Source: Latilactobacillus curvatus JCM 1096 = DSM 20019
GTDB taxonomy: Bacteria > Bacillota > Bacilli > Lactobacillales > Lactobacillaceae
Direction: 5' to 3'
NCBI RefSeq assembly: GCF_004101845.1
Contig: NZ_CP026116.1
Location: 1,116,001-1,180,000, forward strand
DNA: 64,000 nucleotides
This document shows, piece after piece, positions 17,387 to 25,974 of this stretch (position 1 is the first letter of the stretch; each line of letters opens with the position of its first letter). The position numbers and the translations under genes were made by a program. The notes beneath the pieces are model-generated. The model was not told the origin of the DNA. It made no database searches and saw nothing but the letters and a program-made list of their open reading frames with translations.

Positions 17387-19556
17387 TTGCCTTTGGCGCT
17401 TTCATTGTCAGTTGTACGCGTTCACGTTCTTGATCAACACTCATCACCCAAACCTGAACGACGTCGCCAACTGCCACTTCATCAGAAGGATGTTTAACAA
17501 AGTGGTTTGCCAGTTGAGAAATGTGCACTAAGCCATCGTGTTTCACACCAATATCGACAAAGGCCCCAAAATCAATCACGTTGCGGACTGTGCCTTCTAA
17601 CGCCATATTCGGTTTCAAATCCGCCAAGGTTAAGACATCATGACGTAACAATGGCGCCGTCATCTGATCCCGTAAATCACGCCCTGGTTTTTGCAAACTA
17701 CTTAAGATGTCGGTGATTGTTTCAATCCCGACCTCTAATTCAGCCGCTAGAGCCGGTACTTGCATTTGTGCAATCGCCGTCTTCAACGCATCGCTTCCTA
17801 AAGCAGCAACGGTTAACCCAAATGATTTCAAAATGGCTTTAGCCGTTGGATAACTTTCTGGATGAATATCAGTATTATCGAGTGGATTGTCCCCATTAAT
17901 AATCCGCAAGAATCCGACCGATTGTTCATAAGCTTTAGGCCCTAAGCGTGGTACTTTCTTCAAAGCACTCCGCTTTTGATAAAGGCCGTTTTCATTGCGA
18001 TATTGCACAATGTTTTGAGCAGTAGTTGCTGACAACCCTGAGATATGTTGTAGCAGCTGAGGGCTAGCCGTATTCAGGTTGACTCCCACACTATTCACGA
18101 CATCCTCAATCACTGTATCGAGTTGCACAGTGAGCTCTTTTTGCGCCACATCGTGTTGATATTGTCCAACCCCCACTGCTTGTGGATCAATCTTGATCAA
18201 TTCAGCTAACGGATCTTGCAAACGACGGGCAATACTAATCGCACTTCGTTCTTCAACGTGTAAATCTGGAAATTCTGCCCGTGCTGCATCACTCGCAGAA
18301 TAAACAGAAGCCCCCGCTTCATTGACAATCACATAGAAAATTTCCCGGGAAATAGATTTCAAACACGTCGTTACGAATTCTTCTGATTCACGACTCGCAG
18401 TCCCATTACCGATTGCAATCATTTCAACTTGATATTTCTCGAGTAAAGCAGTGAATTCATCCGCCGCTTTTGATCGTTTGTCAGCTGAAGCTGGTTTGTG
18501 TGGGTAAATGACTAACTTATCCAAGAATTTTCCAGTACCATCGACAACGGCTAATTTACACCCAGTCCGATAAGCGGGATCAAAGCCTAATACAACTTTA
18601 CCCTTCAATGGTGGTTGCAACAAGAGATGCTTCAAGTTATCACCAAAGACACTAATCGCTTGTTGATCAGCTTTTTCCTTTAATTGCTTGCGTAATTCAC
18701 GCTCAATTGCCGGTCCAATAAACCGCTTATAGGCATCTTCAACCGCAGACTTGATGACCATTGCTGACGCTGAATCTTGTCCATACAACAGATCTTGGCT
18801 GATCCGACTGGCAATTACTTGATCGTCAATCATAATTTTAGCTTTCAAAATACCTTCGTTTTCACCACGATTAATCGCTAAATATTGATGTTCCGCTACC
18901 TTCGTTAAATCGGCAGTGAAATCATAATAGATTTGATAAACTTGCTTCTCATCGGCTGCTTCGTCTTTAACTTGACTGGCCAACTGACCATTTTGCCAAG
19001 TATATTGGCGCACCCAATTCCGATATTTTGCTGTTTCACTAATATTTTCCGCCAATATTTCATGAACACCAGCTAAAACAGCAGCTGTATCATTGATTTT
19101 TTGATCTGGATTGAGGTAAGCTTCAGCTTTTGCCAATAATGCTTGTTCGGTTAAGCTAGGTAACCCTGCGATAAACTGCGCAAAAGGTTCCAAGCCGGCT
19201 TCTTTAGCGATGGTTGCTTTGGTCCGTCGTTTTTGTTTATAGGGTAAGTACAGATCCTCTAAAGCTTGCAGTTGCGTTGCCGTTTCAATTTGTTGTTTGA
19301 GTTTTGGCGTTAATTTTTCTTGTTCAGCGATATTTTTCAAAATATCGGTTTTACGTTTTTCGAGCGTCGTTAAGTATTGAAATGTGCTTTCAATTTCACG
19401 AATTTGAACTTCATCGAGGCTTCCCGTTCGTTCTTTTCGATACCGCGCAACAAACGGTACGGTATTGCCTTCTTCTAAAAGACCTAACGTTGCTTTGATT
19501 TGTTGTGGTCGATACTGTGTTAATTGTTGAATCACAAGATTTTGAATATCAGGCAT
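17379..19556 (-). CDS. tex: Tex-family S1 RNA-binding transcription accessory protein
   Basis: About 725 residues in Tex order: helical N-terminus, YqgF/RNase H-like domain (VLGFDPAYRTGCKLAVVDGTG), helix-hairpin-helix region (VGVNLNTASPQLL) and a C-terminal S1 domain (LEGTVRNVIDFGAFVDIGVKHDGLV... split by the family consensus). ATG 19556 (MPDIQNLV) is chosen for AAAAGGAG 8 bp upstream. It is co-transcribed with the SprT-like gene. Confidence 0.95.
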   Translation of the reverse strand: MPDIQNLVIQQLTQYRPQQIKATLGLLEEGNTVPFVARYRKERTGSLDEVQIREIESTFQYLTTLEKRKTDILKNIAEQEKLTPKLKQQIETATQLQALEDLYLPYKQKRRTKATIAKEAGLEPFAQFIAGLPSLTEQALLAKAEAYLNPDQKINDTAAVLAGVHEILAENISETAKYRNWVRQYTWQNGQLASQVKDEAADEKQVYQIYYDFTADLTKVAEHQYLAINRGENEGILKAKIMIDDQVIASRISQDLLYGQDSASAMVIKSAVEDAYKRFIGPAIERELRKQLKEKADQQAISVFGDNLKHLLLQPPLKGKVVLGFDPAYRTGCKLAVVDGTGKFLDKLVIYPHKPASADKRSKAADEFTALLEKYQVEMIAIGNGTASRESEEFVTTCLKSISREIFYVIVNEAGASVYSASDAARAEFPDLHVEERSAISIARRLQDPLAELIKIDPQAVGVGQYQHDVAQKELTVQLDTVIEDVVNSVGVNLNTASPQLLQHISGLSATTAQNIVQYRNENGLYQKRSALKKVPRLGPKAYEQSVGFLRIINGDNPLDNTDIHPESYPTAKAILKSFGLTVAALGSDALKTAIAQMQVPALAAELEVGIETITDILSSLQKPGRDLRDQMTAPLLRHDVLTLADLKPNMALEGTVRNVIDFGAFVDIGVKHDGLVHISQLANHFVKHPSDEVAVGDVVQVWVMSVDQERERVQLTMKAPKAND

Positions 19557-19582
19557 CTGATTGCACTCCTTTTGCTTCAATT

Positions 19583-19611
19583 AAAAAAACAGCCCCCGAC
19601 TTGGGAACTGT
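19583..19611 (-). terminator. Terminator between the 146-residue unknown and tex
   Basis: ACAG-TCCC with GGG-GCTGT followed by seven T on the minus strand, after the stop at 19623. Confidence 0.75.
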
Positions 19612-19622
19612 CAACTTTCGCC

Positions 19623-20057
19623 CTAAGCGATTCTTGAAATATTTTGGATGTATTTAGAAATCCGTTCCGTTGCTTTGTCTTGATTCATTTCTGAAGCTGC
19701 AAAAGCTTGCATATCAACGGTTTCATCATCATGCATGCTTGTAATTAAATCTTCACAGCCTTGAATGAAATCAGCGTAAGCACCGATTAAACGTTGGTTG
19801 TTCCCCATCAAACGAGCGGGCGCAACAACTGTTTTGAATTGTGCTAAGAATTCGTGATATTGATCAACACCATCTCTGAAGATTTGTGCTGTCTTTTGAT
19901 AGTCTTGTTCGCTCATTTCGGCTAACTTACCATCAGCAACGGCTGCTTTTAAAGGGGTGAAATACTTACTCATCCCTTCTTGTACTTTTTCAGTATTATC
20001 GATTAAATCGTTGACAGCTTGGCCGTATTTGGCAAGCTTTTGTTGCGTTTTATTCAT
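19623..20057 (-). CDS. Conserved-looking helical protein of unknown function
   Basis: 144 residues from the ATG at 20057 (MNKTQQKLAKYG), chosen because AGGAGG lies 6 bp upstream; an ATG two codons earlier touches that site. No signal peptide or membrane segment. Composition suggests an all-helical cytoplasmic protein, acidic overall. I do not recognise the family. It has its own promoter and terminator. Confidence 0.8.
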   Translation of the reverse strand: MNKTQQKLAKYGQAVNDLIDNTEKVQEGMSKYFTPLKAAVADGKLAEMSEQDYQKTAQIFRDGVDQYHEFLAQFKTVVAPARLMGNNQRLIGAYADFIQGCEDLITSMHDDETVDMQAFAASEMNQDKATERISKYIQNISRIA

Positions 20058-20084
20058 GTCCATCCTCCTAGTTTCCTATGGTTT

Positions 20085-20113
20085 AGTATACTAATTTCCC
20101 AATCGGCTTGCAA
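20085..20113 (-). promoter_or_regulatory. Promoter of the 144-residue unknown
   Basis: -35 TTGCAA (20108-20113), 17-bp spacer, -10 TATACT (20085-20090). Confidence 0.65.
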
Positions 20114-20168
20114 TTAAAATATTAAAGCGAAAAGGCATGCTTAGTTCATCAAAGGACATTTACCTCAT

Positions 20169-20209
20169 TAAAAAAACGCTAGCGACAAAATCTCGTTTGT
20201 CACTAGCGT
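20169..20209 (-). terminator. Terminator after the small membrane ORFs
   Basis: GACGCTAGTGACAAA-loop-TTTTGTCGCTAGCGT then a T run on the minus strand. It follows the small ORF pair by about 10 bp, which supports that pair being transcribed. Confidence 0.88.
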
Positions 20210-20219
20210 CGATTATTAC

Positions 20220-20324
20220 CTATCTTCTCTTCAACATTCTACTCGTCCACGACTGACCAAACATTAACTTTGTCAATAAGTCGATACAAGCGAAAATAAC
20301 TAAATAAAGTAAGAAACTCAACAA
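20220..20324 (-). CDS. Small hydrophobic-basic ORF, second of a pair
   Basis: 34 codons in the same frame as the preceding small ORF, directly after its TAG. It opens with two TTG codons and reads LLSFLLYLVIFACIDLL then a basic tail ending MLKRR. One membrane segment is likely. It lacks its own ribosome site, so it may be the rear part of a 61-codon gene broken by the TAG, or a coupled second peptide. It ends 11 bp before a terminator. Confidence 0.4.
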   Translation of the reverse strand: MLSFLLYLVIFACIDLLTKLMFGQSWTSRMLKRR

Positions 20325-20405
20325 CTAATTATTTTGAACGTGAGTAATCCGTTCCAGACCACCAAAGATGAAAAGTGATATCAGAAACTGTAAGAATATT
20401 TGCAT
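20325..20405 (-). CDS. Small membrane peptide ORF (26 aa)
   Basis: ATG at 20405 preceded by GGGAGGA at good spacing. It encodes MQIFLQFLISLFIFGGLERI plus six residues: one short membrane helix and a polar tail. It lies about 95 bp after the cation ATPase stop on the same strand and could share its transcript. Unknown family; possible small regulatory subunit or toxin-like peptide, both speculative. Confidence 0.5.
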   Translation of the reverse strand: MQIFLQFLISLFIFGGLERITHVQNN

Positions 20406-20500
20406 ACGTAATCCTCCCTACAAAACTCACTAACATAAAAGTTATTTAATCACCTTTATTATAGTTTAATTGACAAGCACTTTACAAGGTCGGCAACAAA

Positions 20501-23164
20501 TTATTTAGCCATTCTCCGCTGGAAGAACTTCACAATTTCCACAATCACAATCAATGAGAATGAGGCTGCTAGGACAATTCCCCATTGGTGAATATCGAGA
20601 TGTGACACGTGGAATAGGCCGTTTAAGCCAGGTACCATAATCGTTGCGGCTAACAGGAGGAATGAAGCTAAGACAGCCCAGTTGAAAGCTTTATTCTTGA
20701 AAAAACCAACTGTAAAGATTGATTGGTGCACTGACTTCACGTTAAACGCGTGGAAGAGTTGAATCATCCCTAACGTTGCATAGGCCATCGTTAACGCATC
20801 AGCATGTGCTAAGCCGCTCGCTTGATGCACTGGGTACGTAATCGCTAAGGCATACACACCAAGCGTAATCCCACCTTCTAAGAGACCTTGATAGATAATC
20901 GCTTGGAAGACACCGCCGGAGAAGAAGTTTGACTTGCGCCCACGTGGTTTTTGATTCATAATCCCCGGTTCAGTGGGCTCAACCCCCAACGCAATCGCTG
21001 GGAATGTATCCGTCACTAAGTTAATCCATAAGATGTGCACCGGTTGCAGAATTTGCCAGCCTAAAATCGTCATCATGAATAAGGTAAGGACTTCACCTAG
21101 GTTAGCTGACAATAAATATTGAATTGATTTTTGAATGTTGGCAAAGACTTTACGACCTTCTTTAACAGCCACGACAATCGTTGAGAAGTTATCATCGGCA
21201 AGCACCATATCACTGGCGCCTTTTGATACTTCTGTCCCGGTAATCCCCATCCCAATCCCGATATCTGCGGACTTCAAGGCTGGCGCATCATTGACACCAT
21301 CCCCGGTCATCGCAACGACTTTACCATGTTTTTGCCAAGCTTTAACAATCCGCACCTTATGTTCTGGCGCAACTCGCGCATAAACTGCGTACTGACTGAC
21401 TTTTTTAGCAAATGTCTCGTCATCCATTTGATCCAGTTCGGCACCTGTCACAACGGCCGCATCCGCATCTTGTTCAGGTGTAATAATCCCTAAACGAAGG
21501 GCGATGGCTTCTGCAGTATCCCGGTGATCACCGGTAATCATTAACGTCCGAATCCCTGCTGAATGCGCATCAGTTACAGCTTGTTTGGCTTCTGGTCGTT
21601 CTGGATCAATCATCCCGACTAAACCAGCAAAGATTAACTCATCTTCAATCGTCGGATCAATTGTTGCTGGTAAGCTATCTAACGGTTTATACGCTAATGC
21701 CAAGACACGTAACGCTTGTTTAGCTAAATCGTGGTTTGTTTTGAGTAAAAATTGCCGTTCATCTTCATCTAACGGTTGAACATCGCCATTGGCATCAATA
21801 AAATGACTCACGCGTTTGAGTAATTCATCCGGTGCACCCTTAGTGGTCATTAATAATTGACCATCTTTGGCTTGATGAATCGTTGTCATCAGCTTCCGTT
21901 CTGAATCAAACGGTACTTCACCCACGCGTGGTGCTGCTGCTAGGGCATCTTGGATCACGAAACCTTTATCACGCCCATAAGCAATTAAAGCCGTTTCCGT
22001 TGGATCACCAATTAACTGGCCATCCTCTGTGATTTTCGTATCGTTGGCAAGGTTCATAATGCTTAACGCTAAATCATCGCCTGCCAAGTCGGCTGATGCT
22101 TCTTGCAACTGATTATTGGTAAAAATCTTTTCTACCGTCATTTGATTCATCGTTAACGTCCCAGTTTTATCGGACGCAATAATGTCGGTACTCCCCAGTG
22201 TTTCCACAGCAGGTAACTTCCGTACCAACGCATTTCGTTTAACCATCTTCTGTGTCCCAAGGGCTAAAATAACCGTCACAATTGCCGGTAATCCTTCTGG
22301 AATTGCGGCAACCGCTAATGAGATTGAGGTTAATAACATGTTAATTGGTGATTGCGCGTGGCGTAAGTAGCCGACCACAAATACAACAGCCGCAATGATT
22401 AAAATCATAATCGTTAAACTCTTACCAAGTTGACTTAAATTCATTTGCAATGGTGTTGTGGTTTCACCAGCTTGATTTAACATCCCAGCAATTTTACCAA
22501 CTTCAGTTTGCATCCCAGTGCCCGTCACAACCCCGACACCACGACCGTAAGTCACATTACTATTCATGAATGCCATGTTGGTCCGATCGCCAATCCCACT
22601 TTCAGGATCGGTTAACGTTGCAACAGTCTTATCAACCGGTACCGATTCACCCGTCAAAGCCGATTCCTCAATCTTCAAAGCCGCTGATTCTAACAAGCGT
22701 AAATCAGCTGGGACGATATCGCCCGCTTCTAATAGCACGATATCACCGACAACCAGTTCTTCACTCTTGATTTTAACAATCTGCCCGTTACGGCGTACAT
22801 GTGCGTCCGGGGTTGCCATCTCTTTTAAAGCATCAATTGCTTGTTCCGCTTTGGCTTCTTGGAAAACACCAAAAACGGCATTCAAGATAACAACGGCGAG
22901 AATAATAATCGCATCTGGCCATTCATGTGCTAAAAAGCCGGCAATCATTGCCGCTACTAATAAGACGATAATCATGAAATCTTTGAACTGTTCTAAAAAA
23001 CGAACGAACAAGCTTTTTCGTTTAGTCTCAGTCAACTGATTACGCCCGTATTTAGCGAGTCGTTCAGCAACTTGGTCTTGCGTTAGCCCATCAGTTGTTG
23101 TGGCTAAACTTTTTAAAGTCTCATCCGTTGATTGGGTAAAGAATGAACTTGGTTGATCTGTCAT
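20501..23164 (-). CDS. P-type cation-transporting ATPase (P2A, Ca2+/Mn2+ type)
   Basis: 887 residues with all hallmarks of P2A ATPases: N-terminal cation ATPase domain, TGES at 171-174, PEGLP at 289-293, phosphorylated D332 in DKTGT, GDGVNDAPALK and the TM6 NLVTDTFPA. It pumps divalent cations out of the cytoplasm. The gene is preceded by a yybP-ykoY-type aptamer and terminator, so Mn2+ (or Ca2+ plus Mn2+) efflux is likely. It carries a normal ATG with GGAGG. Confidence 0.93.
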   Translation of the reverse strand: MTDQPSSFFTQSTDETLKSLATTTDGLTQDQVAERLAKYGRNQLTETKRKSLFVRFLEQFKDFMIIVLLVAAMIAGFLAHEWPDAIIILAVVILNAVFGVFQEAKAEQAIDALKEMATPDAHVRRNGQIVKIKSEELVVGDIVLLEAGDIVPADLRLLESAALKIEESALTGESVPVDKTVATLTDPESGIGDRTNMAFMNSNVTYGRGVGVVTGTGMQTEVGKIAGMLNQAGETTTPLQMNLSQLGKSLTIMILIIAAVVFVVGYLRHAQSPINMLLTSISLAVAAIPEGLPAIVTVILALGTQKMVKRNALVRKLPAVETLGSTDIIASDKTGTLTMNQMTVEKIFTNNQLQEASADLAGDDLALSIMNLANDTKITEDGQLIGDPTETALIAYGRDKGFVIQDALAAAPRVGEVPFDSERKLMTTIHQAKDGQLLMTTKGAPDELLKRVSHFIDANGDVQPLDEDERQFLLKTNHDLAKQALRVLALAYKPLDSLPATIDPTIEDELIFAGLVGMIDPERPEAKQAVTDAHSAGIRTLMITGDHRDTAEAIALRLGIITPEQDADAAVVTGAELDQMDDETFAKKVSQYAVYARVAPEHKVRIVKAWQKHGKVVAMTGDGVNDAPALKSADIGIGMGITGTEVSKGASDMVLADDNFSTIVVAVKEGRKVFANIQKSIQYLLSANLGEVLTLFMMTILGWQILQPVHILWINLVTDTFPAIALGVEPTEPGIMNQKPRGRKSNFFSGGVFQAIIYQGLLEGGITLGVYALAITYPVHQASGLAHADALTMAYATLGMIQLFHAFNVKSVHQSIFTVGFFKNKAFNWAVLASFLLLAATIMVPGLNGLFHVSHLDIHQWGIVLAASFSLIVIVEIVKFFQRRMAK

Positions 23165-23195
23165 TGTCGTGCCTCCTATAGATAGATTTCGGGGT

Positions 23196-23241
23196 AAAAA
23201 AAGAGACCTATAGAGAATTCAAAGAATCCCCCATAAGTCTC
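23196..23241 (-). terminator. Regulated terminator of the riboswitch
   Basis: An 18-bp continuous stem (with G-T pairs), 23203-23220 with 23224-23241, loop of three bases, then seven T. Its 5' strand contains GAGACTTAT, which is also the 3' side of the aptamer, so the two folds exclude each other. Confidence 0.88.
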
Positions 23242-23315
23242 ACTAATTAAGATAACACCAGAATATTGCCTTGTTGGTGGCGTTATCGCAGACAAGCTGC
23301 CAGTTACTCCCTTAT
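23233..23315 (-). ncRNA. yybP-ykoY family manganese riboswitch
   Basis: The transcribed strand shows the conserved GGGAGTA near the 5' end and AGTGAGACTTAT at the 3' end. ATAAG pairs with CTTAT as P1, and a central GATAAC...GTTATC helix follows. These are the landmarks of the yybP-ykoY class, which senses Mn2+. Binding would hold P1 and stop the overlapping terminator from forming, giving an ON switch for the ATPase. Family call is from memory of the consensus. Confidence 0.82.
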
Positions 23316-23325
23316 CGTTAACCTC

Positions 23326-23355
23326 ATTATAAGGTATAGACAATCTAAAAGGCAA
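23326..23355 (-). promoter_or_regulatory. Promoter of the riboswitch-ATPase transcript
   Basis: -35 TTGCCT (23350-23355), 18-bp spacer, -10 TATAAT (23326-23331); transcription would begin just before the aptamer. Confidence 0.65.
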
Positions 23356-23384
23356 GTAAATAGTTATTTTAATAACTAAATTAG

Positions 23385-23433
23385 TTTACGAAACTAGGCT
23401 CGAAAGCTAACCACTGACAACGCACTCTGTTTT
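23385..23433 (-). repeat. Structured intergenic repeat, partial copy C1
   Basis: Only the 5' half (transcribed strand) is left: AGAGTGCG..., TGGTTA bulge-like segment and a CTAG-containing inner arm. It is adjacent to C2 in the same tandem arrangement as the A and B pairs. Confidence 0.65.
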
Positions 23434-23557
23434 TTAAACGTGCTCTTTCAGGTATATTGTTGCAGTTAGCTACGTCTAGCAAACAATCGACTGCGTCGCT
23501 TATTTCACGAGCCTAGGCTAAGCCGCCACAATATAACCGCCTGAAACGCACTCGGTT
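23434..23557 (-). repeat. Structured intergenic repeat, copy C2
   Basis: Starts immediately after the nadE stop (TAA then AACCGAGTGCG). Arms are TTTCAGG with CCTGAAA and ATATTGT with ACAATAT, 5' bulge CGGTTA, tip stem CGAC with GTCG. Confidence 0.8.
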
Positions 23558-24385
23558 TTATTGCCAGAACGTATCGTAGATTGTTATTGGTAAATGACGC
23601 TTGTGGGCCGTTTTCTTGTACCAGTTTTCAATCTTCGTTGCGGCTTCTTCACTGACCTGACGACCTTCTAAATAGTCGTCAATTTGATCGTACGTGACGC
23701 CCAATGCTAATTCATCTGGTAATGCTGGACGGTCTTCTTCAAGATCCGCCGTTGGTACTTTTTTATAGAGGTGTTTAGGCGCACCGAGTTCGGCTAACAT
23801 GGCCTTGCCTTGACGCTTATTAAGTCTGAAGATTGGCACTAAATCTGCGCCGCCATCCCCAAACTTCGTATAAAAACCAGTGATGGATTCGGCTGAGTGA
23901 TCCGTTCCTAAAACAGCGCCACTATTTTCACCAGCAATCCCATATTGGGCAATCATCCGCACGCGGGCTTTAATATTACCCTTATTAAAATCGCTAACGG
24001 TTACACCGGTTTCCGCAAGGGATTGGACCATTGCATCCACTGAGCCTTTAATGTTGACCCGTTTGACTTGATCAGCTGCCATAAATTCAATCGCCGCCAT
24101 TGCATCCGATTCATCAGCTTGTTCGCCGTAAGGCAATCGCATTGCGATAAATTGATAACTTTCATCGCCAGTTTCAGCCCGCATTTCTTGCATGGCTTTT
24201 TCAGCAAGTGCGCCCACTAAAGTTGAATCTTGGCCGCCTGAAATGCCTAAGACATAGGTTTTTAAAAATGTATTTTTCTTTAGATAAGCCTTCATAAAAT
24301 CAACCGAGCGGCGGATCTCTTTGGCGGGGTCAATCGTTGGTTGTGTTTTTAAGGCTGCAATAATTTCTGCTTGTAAAGCGTTCAT
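23558..24385 (-). CDS. nadE: NH3-dependent NAD synthetase
   Basis: 275 residues, the length of ammonia-dependent NadE without a glutaminase domain. The ATP pyrophosphatase motif SGGQDS is at 49-54, and [20 protein letters not shown] is typical. It makes NAD+ from deamido-NAD. It lies 31 bp after pncB, giving a two-gene nicotinate salvage operon. Confidence 0.97.
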   Translation of the reverse strand: MNALQAEIIAALKTQPTIDPAKEIRRSVDFMKAYLKKNTFLKTYVLGISGGQDSTLVGALAEKAMQEMRAETGDESYQFIAMRLPYGEQADESDAMAAIEFMAADQVKRVNIKGSVDAMVQSLAETGVTVSDFNKGNIKARVRMIAQYGIAGENSGAVLGTDHSAESITGFYTKFGDGGADLVPIFRLNKRQGKAMLAELGAPKHLYKKVPTADLEEDRPALPDELALGVTYDQIDDYLEGRQVSEEAATKIENWYKKTAHKRHLPITIYDTFWQ

Positions 24386-24416
24386 TTGCCAGATACTCCT
24401 TCAAAAATAATCGATT

Positions 24417-25880
24417 CTAGTGCATTAAATTAACGTCTTCTCTGACTTTGCGAATTGAATTCATCTTATTATCCCAAGTCCGTTGTGATAAATCGACTGG
24501 ATAATCTTGTGGATTCAAGTCCCGTTTGTATTCATCCCAGAGTGAATCAAGGTTTTCAGCACAGAACTTCTTAATCGCCGCTAATTCAGGCAACGTATAG
24601 ACCCGTTTACCATTTTCAAAAATAGTCCGTAAAATTGGTCGGGCATTGAAGTCGGTCACGGTCTTATTGATGTACGTGTAATTAGGGTGGAACATGTAAA
24701 TCGTATCTTGTTCAAGTGGATCTTCATCCCATAACGTGATGTAGTCCCCTTCTGATTTACCGTCAACTTGTTTGGTAATTCGCCAAACTTGCTTGCGGCC
24801 TGGTGTTGAGACTTTTTCAGCATTACTTGATAATTTAATCGTATCGACCATCTTGCCATCTGAATTTTCAATTGAAACGAGTTTATAAACCGCGCCCAAA
24901 GCTGGTTGGTCGTAAGCGGTAATTAACTTCGTCCCAACGCCCCAAACATCGATTTTAGCTTCTTGCATCTTCAAGTTTTGGATTGTCTTTTCATCTAAAT
25001 CGTTAGAAGCGTAGATTTTAGCATCCGTGAAGCCCGCTTCATCCAATTGTTGGCGCACACGCTTAGAAATATAGGCCATATCGCCACTATCAATCCGCAC
25101 GCCTTGGAAATTAATCCGGCTACCGAATTCGCGCGCAACCCGAATCGCACTCGGCACACCACTTTTCAAAGTATCATAAGTATCCACAAGGAAGACACAG
25201 TCCCGATGTGTTTCAGCATAGGCCCGGAACGATTCGTAATCGTTACGATAGGCTTGGACTAATGAATGCGCATGCGTCCCACTTGCTGGGATTCCAAAAA
25301 TTTTAGAAGCTCGCACATTACTCGTCGCATCAAAACCACCAATATAAGCCGCCCGGGTGCCCCATAATGCCGCATCTAATTCTTGTGCCCGGCGCGTGCC
25401 AAATTCTAGCACTGGATCTTTGCCAACGACTGATTTAATCCGCGCAGCCTTAGTTGCAATTAAGGTTTGATAATTAACAATGTTTAATAGCGCCGTTTCG
25501 ATTAACTGACATTGAGCTAATGGGCCTTCTACTTGAATAATCGGTTCATTACCAAAAACAAGCTCACCTTCAACGGCTGAACGAATCGTTAAATCAAAAT
25601 CTAATTCTGCTAGATACGTCAAAAAATCCTCAGGATAGCCGACTTCATCCCGTAAATAAGCTAAATCACTCTCGGTAAAGCGGAGATTCTCAAGATAATT
25701 AACGATATGTTCTAAGCCAGCAAAAATAGCATACCCATTTTCAAAAGGTAGTTTTCTGAAATAGCATTCGAAAACCGCTGTCCGATTATGGAGTCCCTTT
25801 TTAAAATAAGTTAACATCATATTGAGCTGATACAAGTCTGTATGTAACAACAAACTATCATCAGGATATAATTTTTGCAT
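24417..25880 (-). CDS. pncB: Nicotinate phosphoribosyltransferase
   Basis: 487 residues, the enzyme that feeds nicotinic acid into NAD synthesis. Family landmarks seen are HTDLYQLNMM at the N-terminus, EFGTRRAQ, and GGFDATSN. The GGAGTG site precedes ATG. No de novo NAD genes are visible, in line with niacin dependence in lactobacilli. Confidence 0.96.
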   Translation of the reverse strand: MQKLYPDDSLLLHTDLYQLNMMLTYFKKGLHNRTAVFECYFRKLPFENGYAIFAGLEHIVNYLENLRFTESDLAYLRDEVGYPEDFLTYLAELDFDLTIRSAVEGELVFGNEPIIQVEGPLAQCQLIETALLNIVNYQTLIATKAARIKSVVGKDPVLEFGTRRAQELDAALWGTRAAYIGGFDATSNVRASKIFGIPASGTHAHSLVQAYRNDYESFRAYAETHRDCVFLVDTYDTLKSGVPSAIRVAREFGSRINFQGVRIDSGDMAYISKRVRQQLDEAGFTDAKIYASNDLDEKTIQNLKMQEAKIDVWGVGTKLITAYDQPALGAVYKLVSIENSDGKMVDTIKLSSNAEKVSTPGRKQVWRITKQVDGKSEGDYITLWDEDPLEQDTIYMFHPNYTYINKTVTDFNARPILRTIFENGKRVYTLPELAAIKKFCAENLDSLWDEYKRDLNPQDYPVDLSQRTWDNKMNSIRKVREDVNLMH

Positions 25881-25913
25881 GTCGCACTCCTAATTAGAGA
25901 TATATTTGGTATA

Positions 25914-25943
25914 ACTATATCATAAAATAAAACAAGCAATCAA
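25914..25943 (-). promoter_or_regulatory. Promoter of pncB-nadE
   Basis: -35 TTGATT (25938-25943), 18-bp spacer, -10 TATAGT (25914-25919). The -35 overlaps the T tract of the upstream terminator. Confidence 0.55.
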
Positions 25944-25966
25944 AAAAAGACGGTTTTTACCGTCCT
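25942..25966 (-). terminator. Terminator of the polysaccharide gene run
   Basis: GGACGGT-AAAA-ACCGTC followed by seven T on the minus strand, directly after the GT32-type gene. Confidence 0.85.
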
Positions 25967-25974
25967 TTTTACTA

